Notes under the pieces: generated by a model
Database searches by the model: none
What the model saw: only the letters and a program-made list of their open reading frames with translations
Told to the model about the DNA's origin: nothing
DNA from: Aromatoleum petrolei
GTDB lineage: Bacteria > Pseudomonadota > Gammaproteobacteria > Burkholderiales > Rhodocyclaceae
DNA length: 64,000 nt
Direction of reading: 5' to 3'
Assembly: GCF_017894385.1 (NCBI RefSeq)
Contig: NZ_CP059560.1
Coordinates: 5,340,501 to 5,404,500 of the forward strand
Position numbers and translations under genes: made by a program
Shown: positions 1 to 7,962 of the stretch, in pieces
How positions within the stretch are numbered: position 1 is the stretch's first letter
How the letters are laid out: the number at the start of each line of letters is the position of its first letter

Positions 1-759
1 GATGCCGTACTTGTTGCGCCAGTACTGATATTCGGTACCGACGTAGAACGCATCTCGGCGACCCGACACGAGTTGACCGACATCCAGACGCAGCTGCGGC
101 TGACATAGCAGTTGATTCACCGTCCCCTGCCCGCGCGCTCCGATGTAGTCGCAAAAGCCCTCGAAGGTCCACTGCGTGGGGCCGATGCTGAACGGCAGCC
201 GCCATACCGGGGTCACTTGGTAGCTGTTCCGGTAATGGGGTTGCACGCCGTTGAACTGGGAACGGTCGTCATAGGCGAGCAGATCCACGTTGAAGTAGCT
301 GAAGCCGGGCACCGCGAAGTCCAGCGTCACACCGTACAGCAGGATTCGCGTACCCGCGCCGCCGGTCGACGCGCCCGCGTTTACGCCGGCAGTCAGGCTC
401 ACGTCCTTGAGAATGCCACCGCCGAACGTCGCACCGGTGGTCTTGCCAAGACTGAGGTAGTGGTAATACTCGCCGTAGATGTCGTTCGAGCGCGGGGCAT
501 TCTTCGTTCCCCAATAGGAGTCGACGAAGAAGTAGTTGCGCCCGTAGGCATAGCCGCTCACGTGCTGCAGCGTGATTGTGGTTTTCGTGACGTCGTCGTG
601 AATCCCCGGATCGCGGAAGCTCGTCCCGTTCATCATCTGCACGTCGGTCTCGCTCCAGTCCGCAGCGGTCGCCTGCCCCGCTCCAACGGCCAGTGCGAAG
701 GCCAGCGCGGTCGCCGCAGTCAAACCGCGGGATTTACGGCCTTCCAAGAGCTGTCTCAT
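1..759 (-). CDS. Tsx-like nucleoside-specific outer-membrane channel, partial
   Basis: The reading frame stays open to the left edge, so the C-terminus is missing; 253 codons are visible. An N-terminal signal peptide (about residues 1-31, hydrophobic core rich in Ala/Leu, ending near GQATA/ADW) precedes a mature start DWSETDVQ. Aromatic- and glycine-rich segments such as YGRNYFFVD and NDIYGEYYHYLSLGK are typical of the Tsx/nucleoside channel beta-barrel family. The start at 759 is chosen because GGAG lies about ten bases upstream; an in-frame ATG at 780 has no ribosome-binding site. The gene lies 39 bp downstream of the NCS1 permease on the same strand, so the pair may move one small heterocycle across the outer and inner membranes. 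The substrate is inferred from context (hydantoin/creatinine-like) and not read from the sequence. Confidence 0.8.
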   Translation of the reverse strand, partial: MRQLLEGRKSRGLTAATALAFALAVGAGQATAADWSETDVQMMNGTSFRDPGIHDDVTKTTITLQHVSGYAYGRNYFFVDSYWGTKNAPRSNDIYGEYYHYLSLGKTTGATFGGGILKDVSLTAGVNAGASTGGAGTRILLYGVTLDFAVPGFSYFNVDLLAYDDRSQFNGVQPHYRNSYQVTPVWRLPFSIGPTQWTFEGFCDYIGARGQGTVNQLLCQPQLRLDVGQLVSGRRDAFYVGTEYQYWRNKYGI

Positions 760-798
760 TTCATATTCTCCAGTTTTCATTTTTGGGCAGCCAGGGAT

Positions 799-2307
799 TT
801 ACAGGTCTTCGCGGCGCGAAAGGGCGTCGCTCAGCTGATACGAGGGCACACGCGAAAAGCCGCGAGAGGGCGCATAGGTCCAGTTGTGGCCGACGCTTGT
901 AGCCAGGAAGCGGTCGCTGTACCGGGACGTGACCTCGGCCTGTGGGTAGCGCGGCAGGACCCATACCCACATCAGCAACAGATAGAGGGCAAAGCCGAGC
1001 GCAAAGCCGACGATGAAGGCCCAGGAGCCCGAGTAGAACGCCACCGCACCACCGGCGAGCCACGTCACCACGCCGGCCGGATTGACCCCACCGAGGAAAC
1101 GGAACTGGCCATCGACTTCGTAGAGCTCCGGTACATTCAAGCGACGACGCCGGATTACGAAGTAGTCCGCGACCATGATCCCGCCGATCGTGGACAGGAA
1201 GGATCCGTACGAGAACAGGAAACTGAACAGGTTGTCGAGGATCAGCCAGGGCATCGACAGCGTGCCGATGATCCCAGCCAGCACGATGGCGGTGCGGTAC
1301 CCGAGCCGCGGCGCGCCCGCATTGACGAACGTGAGTGCAGCAGGAATCAGGTTCGCTGCATTGTTCGTCGACCACTGCGCGAGCACCACCATGATGAGCA
1401 GCACGATGAGCGAGAAACCCGTCGCGCTGCCCTGGATCACCGTGATCGGATCCCAATTGCCGGCCGCGACGAAGGAGGCCGCACCGATCACCGCCACCCA
1501 CGTCTGCGTCAACGGCAACGCGACGAGCTGGGCGAGAAAGACATGACGGTTGCGCCGCACGAAGCTCTTCGTGCCCTCCTCCACCTTCAGGAAGCGGGTA
1601 ATGTTGGGAATGTCGATCGCGAGCGTCGACCAGAACGCCATATTGGCGAGGAATAGCGTGAGGATCGTGGTGTCCTTGCCGCCGACCCAGTTCCAGATGT
1701 TGAGACCCTTGGTCTGCGCCATCACGTCGAGCGTGTAGTACATCCAGATCGAGATCGCGATGATCGCCGGCGCCGCGATATCCGCGAGCTTCTCCACCGC
1801 CTTGATGCCGCAAGCGGTGTTCCATATCTGCACGACCGCAAACACCGCATACCACAACGGCCAGCTCGAAAAGCCGGTCAGATACTCGACGATACCGTTG
1901 ATCGCGAGCGCGCCCAAGTAAGTCTGGATACCAAACCAGACCGCCGCAACCACGCCGCGAAACAGCGCCGGGAGGTGCGTGCCCGATGTCCCGAAGGGGG
2001 CGCGCAGATAGACTGCGAACGACAGGCCGTGCTCGGTACCGATATCGGCGGTGAAGGTCATCAGCAGAGCGAGAGCGACGTTGGCCGCGAGGATCACGGC
2101 GACGACCTGCCACAGTGGCAGAGATTCGACGCCGGTAGCGCCGAGCTGGAAGGTCGCGATGATGACCGCCAAGCCTATCCAGATCCACACGAAGCCAAGC
2201 GTACCGATCGTGCGCTGGGTGCTGAGAACGGGCAGGATCGACTCTTCGAGAAGGTGGGACCGGGTGGCCCCCGCGGCCGGGGCAATGGCCGCTTCGACAT
2301 TGTGCAT
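799..2307 (-). CDS. NCS1 family nucleobase/hydantoin:cation symporter
   Basis: A 502-aa inner-membrane protein with about 12 hydrophobic segments and the NCS1 family signature. Trp124 and Gln128 in WFGIQTY match the substrate-stacking Trp and Gln of the hydantoin transporter Mhp1, and a later TNNAANLIP segment matches the family's substrate-binding Asn helix. The family imports uracil, cytosine, allantoin or hydantoins with Na+ or H+. The start at 2307 is set by a strong AAGGAGGAG nearby; in-frame codons further upstream lack one. It sits downstream of hyuB and hyuA and upstream of the Tsx-like channel on the same strand. Uptake of N-methylhydantoin, hydantoin or creatinine is the best inference. 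Allantoin or uracil cannot be excluded from sequence alone. Confidence 0.88.
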   Translation of the reverse strand: MHNVEAAIAPAAGATRSHLLEESILPVLSTQRTIGTLGFVWIWIGLAVIIATFQLGATGVESLPLWQVVAVILAANVALALLMTFTADIGTEHGLSFAVYLRAPFGTSGTHLPALFRGVVAAVWFGIQTYLGALAINGIVEYLTGFSSWPLWYAVFAVVQIWNTACGIKAVEKLADIAAPAIIAISIWMYYTLDVMAQTKGLNIWNWVGGKDTTILTLFLANMAFWSTLAIDIPNITRFLKVEEGTKSFVRRNRHVFLAQLVALPLTQTWVAVIGAASFVAAGNWDPITVIQGSATGFSLIVLLIMVVLAQWSTNNAANLIPAALTFVNAGAPRLGYRTAIVLAGIIGTLSMPWLILDNLFSFLFSYGSFLSTIGGIMVADYFVIRRRRLNVPELYEVDGQFRFLGGVNPAGVVTWLAGGAVAFYSGSWAFIVGFALGFALYLLLMWVWVLPRYPQAEVTSRYSDRFLATSVGHNWTYAPSRGFSRVPSYQLSDALSRREDL

Positions 2308-2397
2308 GATGCAACTCCTCCTTGGTGATGGGACGTATTTTTTGAATGACGAACGAAAACCGGGAGGCAGGCGCCGGAACACGCGCGCACGCCTCCC

Positions 2398-2419
2398 CAC
2401 CCAGCCTTTCGGCCGGGTG
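2398..2419 (-). other. GAAA-tetraloop hairpin between hyuB and permease
   Basis: Read on the minus strand, CACCCGGCC and GGCTGGGTG pair over nine positions (one G-U) around a GAAA loop. No U-run follows, so it looks more like an mRNA-processing or stability hairpin than a terminator. It sits in the 160-bp gap between hyuB and the permease and could set their relative expression. Confidence 0.5.
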
Positions 2420-2469
2420 AGTTGCGGAGCTACTGACTGCTTGCTAGGAAGTTGAGCCGGGCGCGCGGA

Positions 2470-4278
2470 TCAGGCGGGCGACGGCTCGGAGGACCGCGGA
2501 TTTGCGGCCATCTGCCGCTCCAGGCGGAGCAGCGTGCGGCGGGCCTGGGTGGCCGCCACATCGAGGACGAGGTCCCCGGAAATCACGACGCCATAGACAT
2601 CTCGGGCATTCTGGATGGTGCAGAAATCGTCCATCACGTCCTCGAGCACCTGGCTCGCGGGGCGATCGAGCGGATCGCCATAGCCGCCTCCGCAGGGCGC
2701 GTAGTACGACATGCCGCCACCCGCCGCCACGCGCAGGTTCGAGAACTTGGCGTAGGTGTCGTACTTCGTTCCGTTCGCATGGAAGATTTCCACCCGTCCC
2801 GCCGCGCCTTCGGTGCCGCCGAAGGCGCCCCAGGGCACGTCGAGGTGCCGCTCGGATTCGTGCGTGATCGCCCCGTCGGTGAGCAGGCGCTGAGTCTTGA
2901 CGACGCCGATGCCGCCGCGGAACTGCCCCGCCCCGGGCATCACGTCGTCGCGCAGCTCGTAGCGGTCGCATACCATCGGCAGGTGCATGCCGAGGTCCTC
3001 GATCGGGTTGTTGCGCGTGTTCGCCATCAGGTTGTCGATCGAGTCCGGCCCGTCCGAATGCGGCCGGCCGCCGTAGGCGCCTTCATTTACCTCGAGAAAC
3101 ACCCAGTAGTCGCCGTCGGGCTTGATGCCCGAATACGCCGCGAAGGACAGCGTCGCCGAGTTGCCGGCCGTGACCCGCTGCGGCATCACCGGCGCAAGCG
3201 CCTTGATAATCAGATCGATCATGCGGTTGCACTGCGTGAAGCGCGCCTCGGCCGCCGCCGGGTAGATCGGATTGAAGATCGAACCCTTCGGCGCGGTGAC
3301 CTTGATCGGTCTGAAGGAGCCCTCGTTCGGCGGCAGCTTCACCTCCATCAATGCCGTGTCAGTCAGCATCGCGCGGAAGGCGCAGTAGCAGGCCGGCTTC
3401 GTCGAGCCTTCGAACGGGACGTTGAAGCCGGTCGGCACCTGATCGGCCGAGCCGGTGAGATCGACCTCGACGCTGTCGCCGGTGACACGCACGCAGACCT
3501 TGATCGGCAGGCGCTTGTCGCGATTCGCGCCGTCGTCGTCGAGATAGCCTTCGGCGAAGTACTCGCCATCGGGAATCTCGGCGATGCGGCTGCGCATCAT
3601 CGATTCCGTGTAGTCCATCAGCTGGTTCGCCGCGCCGAAGACGGTTGCCTTGCCGTAGGAGTCGAGGAGCTCCTGCATGCGCTGCGCGCCGAGCATCGCC
3701 GAGGCAATCTGCGCGTCGATGTCGTCCTTGGTCTGCTTCGCGGTGCGGCTGTTGTGGCTGATGTACTGCCACAAACCTTCGTTTCGCTTGCCCCCCTCGT
3801 AGAGCTTGATACCGGCGAAGAGCATCCCCTCGGCAAAGACATCGGGGATGTCGATGATGAGCCCGGGCGTGGCTGCGCCGATATCGACGTGGTGCGCGGT
3901 ATTCGCCGCGAAGGCGACGAGTTCGCCGCGCCAGAACACCGGCACGACGATGCACAGGTCGGGGCTGTGGCTCGATCCATAGTACGGGTGGTTATGGATG
4001 ACGACGTCGCCCTCGTTCCACGTGCCGCCCTGGAGGCAGGTGCTGATGCCGCGCAGGTAGGCCGGAATGGATCCGATATGCAGTGGCGAGCCTTCGGACT
4101 CGGTCAGCGTATTGAATTGCAGGTCGAAGAGCCCCGCACCGATGTCCTGGGACTCGCGGATGATCGACGAGAAAGACATACGGTAGAGGACGTGGCCCAT
4201 CTCTTCGGCAATGGTGTGCAGTGCGCCACTGATGACCTGGAGGGTGATCGGGTCGACCTTGGTGCTCGACGGATTCAT
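2470..4278 (-). CDS. hyuB: Hydantoinase B subunit (ATP-dependent N-methylhydantoinase type)
   Basis: A 602-aa hydantoinase B/oxoprolinase-family subunit. Family segments are visible: the N-terminal DPITLQVISGAL, SQDIGAGLFD, the conserved HNHPYYGSSHSPDL-type region, an HHVDIG motif, and a glycine-rich C-terminal GGGYGDPL. With HyuA it would hydrolyse a cyclic amide at the cost of ATP, for example N-methylhydantoin to N-carbamoylsarcosine, in the cytoplasm. The start at 4278 follows AAGGAGAACGAG closely and lies only 10 bp after the hyuA stop, so the two genes are cotranscribed. The N-carbamoylsarcosine amidase gene nearby favours N-methylhydantoin as substrate. Related acetone/acetophenone carboxylases share the fold, but no third subunit is present here. 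A diverged second pair occurs at 36475-40295. Confidence 0.88.
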   Translation of the reverse strand: MNPSSTKVDPITLQVISGALHTIAEEMGHVLYRMSFSSIIRESQDIGAGLFDLQFNTLTESEGSPLHIGSIPAYLRGISTCLQGGTWNEGDVVIHNHPYYGSSHSPDLCIVVPVFWRGELVAFAANTAHHVDIGAATPGLIIDIPDVFAEGMLFAGIKLYEGGKRNEGLWQYISHNSRTAKQTKDDIDAQIASAMLGAQRMQELLDSYGKATVFGAANQLMDYTESMMRSRIAEIPDGEYFAEGYLDDDGANRDKRLPIKVCVRVTGDSVEVDLTGSADQVPTGFNVPFEGSTKPACYCAFRAMLTDTALMEVKLPPNEGSFRPIKVTAPKGSIFNPIYPAAAEARFTQCNRMIDLIIKALAPVMPQRVTAGNSATLSFAAYSGIKPDGDYWVFLEVNEGAYGGRPHSDGPDSIDNLMANTRNNPIEDLGMHLPMVCDRYELRDDVMPGAGQFRGGIGVVKTQRLLTDGAITHESERHLDVPWGAFGGTEGAAGRVEIFHANGTKYDTYAKFSNLRVAAGGGMSYYAPCGGGYGDPLDRPASQVLEDVMDDFCTIQNARDVYGVVISGDLVLDVAATQARRTLLRLERQMAANPRSSEPSPA

Positions 4279-4288
4279 CTCGTTCTCC

Positions 4289-6385
4289 TTAGACGCGCTG
4301 CGCATTGATGTGGATGTTGCCCTTCGTCGACACCTTCGCCACGTAACCCGGCGGCACCAGCGTCGTCGAGTCGTGCTGCACGATGATCGCGGGCCCGGAG
4401 AGTTCATGCCCGGCCTTCAGTTTCTTGCGGTCATAGCGCGGCGTTGCGTAGGTCTTCCGGTCATCAAAGATCGTCGGCCGCTCGTACATGAGGGCGGCCT
4501 CGGGTCCGGTGCCGGCGGCATCCTCGAGTTCCGGCCACGCAAGGGGCCGCGTGCGGGCGATGCCGATGATGCGGATCGTCACGATCTCGACATCGACGTC
4601 GTCGAAGGACCAGCCATAGTCCCGCTTGTGCTGCGCCTGGAAGTTAGACTTGACCGCGGCAAGCTTCTCGCCGTCGACCCGGCCGTCGGGGATTTCCGCA
4701 CGCAACTCGAAGCCTTGCCCGTGATAGCGGCACTCGGCGATGCGCACGAAATGCTGGTTGTCGGGTGGCACGTCGTCGTCGTCGAGACGCTCACGGCATA
4801 GGGACGTCAATTCGTCGATGACGCGATTGAGCTTGTCGATTGCGGGTTGTTCGACATTCTTCAGCAGTGTCGGAACCGAGCGAGTGAATTCGTACTGCAT
4901 GTCGGTAACGAGCAGTCCGATCGCCGCGGTGATCCCGGGAGCCGGTGGCACGATCACTTCGCGTGCGGAGACCGCCTCGGCGAGCGCGACGCCGTTGAGT
5001 GGCCCCGCACCACCGAAGGGCGCAAGCGCGAACTTGCGCGGGTCGTAGCCCTTGGCGACCGAATTCGCGCGGATCGCGAGCGACATGTTGGAGTTGAGGA
5101 TGCGGATGATGCCGAGCGCCGCCTCTTCGACCGTGAGCCCGAGCGGCTCTGCGACCTTCGTCCGGATCGCTTCACGCGCGAGCTCGGCATCGATCTCGAT
5201 GCCACCGCCGAGGAAATGGTCGGGATCGAGACGTCCGAGCACGACCTGAGCATCAGTGACGGTCGGCTCGGTGCCGCCCTTGCCGTAGCACGCAGGGCCC
5301 GGATCCGCACCGGCCGAACGCGGCCCGACGCGGAACGCGCCGCCCTCGTCGATATAGGCGATCGACCCGCCCCCCGCCCCCATCGTCGCTAGGTCGATCA
5401 TCGGCGCAAGGATGGGATACGCACCGACGTAGGTGTCGCGCGGGTTCATGATCTTGACCTTGCCGTCGGGAATCGTGCTGAAATCCGCCGACGTGCCGCC
5501 GATGTCGACGGTGATGACGTTCTTCTCCTCCGACAGCGCGCCCGCCCAGCGGCCACCCATCACGCCGCCGGCAAGCCCCGACATCAGGATCGACACCGCC
5601 TCCTTCGAGCACTTCTCGACCGTCGACACGCCGCCGTTCGACTGCATGATGCGCAGGTGCGCCTTAATGCCCGCCTCGAGGAGCTTCTGCTCGAGGTTCT
5701 TCAGGTAAAGCGAGGTTTTGGGGCCGACGTAGGCGTTCATCGCCGTCGTCGAGAAGCGCTCGTACTCGCGAATGACGTTTGCAACCTCCGAGGAGCATGA
5801 GACGTAGGCGTCGGGCAGCACCTCCTGGATGATCTCCTTGGCGCGACGTTCGTGCGCGCTATTCAGGAAGGAGTAAAGGAAACACACGATCACGGAGCGG
5901 ATGCCGCGTGCTTTGAAGAGTTCGGCGGCCGCGCGCACCTCGTCTTCGGCCAGCGCCTGGGTGACCTCGCCGTGCGGCGGCATGACCCGCTCGCTGATGG
6001 CGATGCGGTTGCGGCGCTTAACCAGTGGCCGCGACTGCCACGGCACATCGAACTGCAGCGAGAAGTTCTCGGGTCGCTTGTGCCGGGCGATGTGCAGTAT
6101 GTCGCGGAAACCCCGCGTCGTCAGCATCCCCACTTCGGCACCGTTGTGCTCGATCGTGATGTTGGTCGCGACCGTCGTCCCATGGACGATCAGGCGCACA
6201 TCGCTGGGGTAAATTCCGCCGATGCGACAAATCTCCAGGATGCCACGCAGCACCCCTTCCGATTGATCCCATGGAGTGCTCGGTACCTTATGAACGTAGA
6301 CTCGATTCGCCCCCTCGTTCTCGCCTTCGATCTCAAGGACCAGGTCGGTAAAGGTGCCTCCGACATCTACTCCGATTCTTGCCAT
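4289..6385 (-). CDS. hyuA: Hydantoinase A subunit (ATP-dependent N-methylhydantoinase type)
   Basis: A 698-aa hydantoinase A/oxoprolinase-family protein. The N-terminal phosphate-binding loop DVGGTFTDLV (residues 6-15) and GTTVATN (about 68-74) mark the actin-like ATP-binding domain. The central region carries MQSNGG, VDIGGTSADF and GAGGGSIA motifs, and GGAGPLNG lies near residue 460. The start has GAGGAG eight to thirteen bases upstream. With hyuB it forms the ATP-coupled amidohydrolase, which binds and activates the lactam carbonyl. The length matches N-methylhydantoinase A subunits. A 496-bp AT-richer gap upstream (6386-6881) probably holds its own promoter, separating it from the amidase gene. 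N-methylhydantoin is the inferred substrate; plain hydantoin or 5-oxoproline are alternatives. Confidence 0.88.
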   Translation of the reverse strand: MARIGVDVGGTFTDLVLEIEGENEGANRVYVHKVPSTPWDQSEGVLRGILEICRIGGIYPSDVRLIVHGTTVATNITIEHNGAEVGMLTTRGFRDILHIARHKRPENFSLQFDVPWQSRPLVKRRNRIAISERVMPPHGEVTQALAEDEVRAAAELFKARGIRSVIVCFLYSFLNSAHERRAKEIIQEVLPDAYVSCSSEVANVIREYERFSTTAMNAYVGPKTSLYLKNLEQKLLEAGIKAHLRIMQSNGGVSTVEKCSKEAVSILMSGLAGGVMGGRWAGALSEEKNVITVDIGGTSADFSTIPDGKVKIMNPRDTYVGAYPILAPMIDLATMGAGGGSIAYIDEGGAFRVGPRSAGADPGPACYGKGGTEPTVTDAQVVLGRLDPDHFLGGGIEIDAELAREAIRTKVAEPLGLTVEEAALGIIRILNSNMSLAIRANSVAKGYDPRKFALAPFGGAGPLNGVALAEAVSAREVIVPPAPGITAAIGLLVTDMQYEFTRSVPTLLKNVEQPAIDKLNRVIDELTSLCRERLDDDDVPPDNQHFVRIAECRYHGQGFELRAEIPDGRVDGEKLAAVKSNFQAQHKRDYGWSFDDVDVEIVTIRIIGIARTRPLAWPELEDAAGTGPEAALMYERPTIFDDRKTYATPRYDRKKLKAGHELSGPAIIVQHDSTTLVPPGYVAKVSTKGNIHINAQRV

Positions 6386-6881
6386 TTTAGTCTCCTCTAT
6401 TCTCGCTCTATTGCGAATCTTGTGTCGCTAGGCGGTTATGCAGTGTTGATTGGTGATGAAGTCCTCTGGTGCGTAATGTTGAATCGACGACGAATCGCTT
6501 GCCGAATCAGATACTAGGCGCTGCACTATTGCTGGTCTATTGAGAAGTTTTCAGTGAATCTTGTCGTACCAGACAACAATAAATTTTGCATTGCAACGAG
6601 CAGATTGCTTGCGTTTAGACGGCTGGGGTACGAATAACGGCTTACTTTTTTGACAGCTTTGTGGACCGCGCCAATCCGGACGAAACGACTTCCGGCAAAC
6701 CTGCATGCGCAGCTTCGCGAGCCGCTTCCGCACCGCAGCAGAATTAGCCGGACGATCGAGCAGGCAACGCCGACAAGTCGTGCGGAAATTCGCAGGAAAC
6801 GCCACTACCCAGACCACCGGAAGTGGTTCGATATGGAATCAGGCTGTCGAAGCCCTATCGCCCCCGCCGCCGCGTGCCCGA
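6386..6881. promoter_or_regulatory. Intergenic region upstream of hyuA
   Basis: About 500 bp with no convincing gene; the short open frames within have neither codon bias nor homology that I recognise. The stretch 6530-6680 is clearly AT-richer than its surroundings and contains the inverted repeat listed separately at 6561-6576. It is the likely promoter/operator region for hyuA-hyuB-permease-channel. Confidence 0.5.
6561..6576. promoter_or_regulatory. Inverted repeat TTGTC-N6-GACAA, candidate operator
   Basis: TTGTCGTACCAGACAA is a dyad with five-base arms and a six-base spacer inside the AT-rich hyuA leader, about 175 bp upstream of the hyuA start. On the minus strand it contains the 8-mer TTGTCTGG, which also occurs at the edge of the repeat at 7604-7621 upstream of the amidase gene. 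The regulator is unknown. Confidence 0.4.
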
Positions 6882-7568
6882 TCAGCCCTTCATCGAGTAC
6901 AGGTAGTCGACGCAGCGGTCGACCGACTCGACGTCCGCAAACTTGGCGTCGATGTCGAACAGGTTCCACTCGACCGCGCCGGGCACGCGGTCGCCGATGC
7001 ACTCGCGCACGGCGATCGTGCGGAAGCCTTCGGCGAGGCCGTCGCACAGCGTCGTGCGCACGCAGGCCGACGCGGTGACGCCGGTCACGAGGATGGTGTC
7101 GACGCCCGCCGCGCGCAGGAAACCCGCGAGATAGGTGCCGTGGAAGGAACTCGCGCGCTTCTTGATTAGCACCTGCTCACCGGCGATCGGCGCGATGCGC
7201 GAGTCGATCGCCCAGATGTTCTCGTCTTCCTGATTGACGACGTCGACCGGGATCTTGTTGTGCCACAGGCCCATGTCGGTATGCGGATTCTTGCGGTCGG
7301 TGACCTGGTAGCAGGTCGTCACGTGGATCACCGGATGATTGTTCTCGCGGCAGGCTTTCAGCAGGCGTTGCACGCCGGGGATGATCTCGTCGTCGATCTT
7401 CTCGCAGGTGAAAGGGTTGCCGGGACGTGTCCAGGCATTGGCGAGGTCGACGTTGATCAGCGCCGGCTTCTTGCCGAAGCCCACGCGGCGCTGGAAGCCG
7501 CGGTTCTGGTACAGCTTGGTGGCTTCGGCGAAGGCTTGCTTGAGCATGTCGTTGAGTTGGCTTTCCAT
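6882..7568 (-). CDS. N-carbamoylsarcosine amidase
   Basis: A 228-aa cysteine hydrolase of the isochorismatase fold. It hydrolyses N-carbamoylsarcosine to sarcosine, ammonia and CO2 in the cytoplasm. The match to my memory of Arthrobacter N-carbamoylsarcosine amidohydrolase is close along the whole length: RGFQRRVGFG, DLANAWTRPG, TDMGLW, KIP, RAS-F-GT, IGDRVPG and NLFDIDAKFADVES. The expected catalytic triad is Asp41, Lys136 (in IKKRAS) and Cys169 (in TASACVRT). The start is supported by TTGGAGACGACAC just upstream. Its substrate is the product of N-methylhydantoinase, encoded by the next genes on the same strand, so the three genes make a complete N-methylhydantoin-to-sarcosine route. Sister families (maleamate amidase, nicotinamidase) fit the flanking motifs less well. 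Confidence 0.9.
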   Translation of the reverse strand: MESQLNDMLKQAFAEATKLYQNRGFQRRVGFGKKPALINVDLANAWTRPGNPFTCEKIDDEIIPGVQRLLKACRENNHPVIHVTTCYQVTDRKNPHTDMGLWHNKIPVDVVNQEDENIWAIDSRIAPIAGEQVLIKKRASSFHGTYLAGFLRAAGVDTILVTGVTASACVRTTLCDGLAEGFRTIAVRECIGDRVPGAVEWNLFDIDAKFADVESVDRCVDYLYSMKG

Positions 7569-7962
7569 GTGTCGTCTCCAAACAGTGTGGGTTTCGGGGT
7601 TGCGACAAAGGCGTCTTTGTCTGGAGGAATACTAGCCAATACTATTGATCCGAATATTTACAATTAACATTGGATTATTGCCGTATGCGCGCATAAAGCG
7701 ATAGACACGGCCTCGCATGCCCCTGCCCGGCACGGGACGGGCAGGGGGCGTCGCGGCGAGTCAGCGCGGAGCAGCACCGACCGGATTGCAGGGCGCAATG
7801 GCGCGGAATGTAAAGGCGCATATGACAAGCCATCACAAATCTGCACAAACGCTCGAAACCCCGTTTACAACTGCTTGCTAGCCTCCGGATCGGCAGCGAA
7901 AAAATCCTGCTGTCCTCGACGGTCGCGGACGATCGTCGGGTCATATATTCGGAGACAAAACA
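7569..7962. promoter_or_regulatory. Divergent intergenic region between amidase and nhaC-type gene
   Basis: This 394-bp region separates the leftward amidase from the rightward antiporter and should carry both promoters. It contains the perfect inverted repeat at 7604-7621, an AT-rich block at about 7630-7680, and a ten-base-pair GC-rich hairpin (7720-7747, arms CCCCTGCCCG and CGGGCAGGGG) without a U-run. No gene is seen in it. Confidence 0.5.
7604..7621. promoter_or_regulatory. Perfect inverted repeat GACAAAG-N4-CTTTGTC
   Basis: Seven-base perfect arms around GCGT, ending 36 bp upstream of the N-carbamoylsarcosine amidase start. The position and symmetry suit a repressor or activator site for that gene. 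The right arm runs into TTTGTCTGG, sharing TTGTCTGG with the dyad in the hyuA leader. Confidence 0.5.

Noticed and set aside
6551-6817. An 88-codon leftward frame in the hyuA upstream gap
   Set aside because: It has no ribosome-binding site, an atypical composition, and overlaps the AT-rich presumed promoter region.
7720-7747. GC-rich hairpin as an intrinsic terminator
   Set aside because: It has a perfect ten-base-pair stem but no U-run on either strand, and it lies inside a divergent promoter region.
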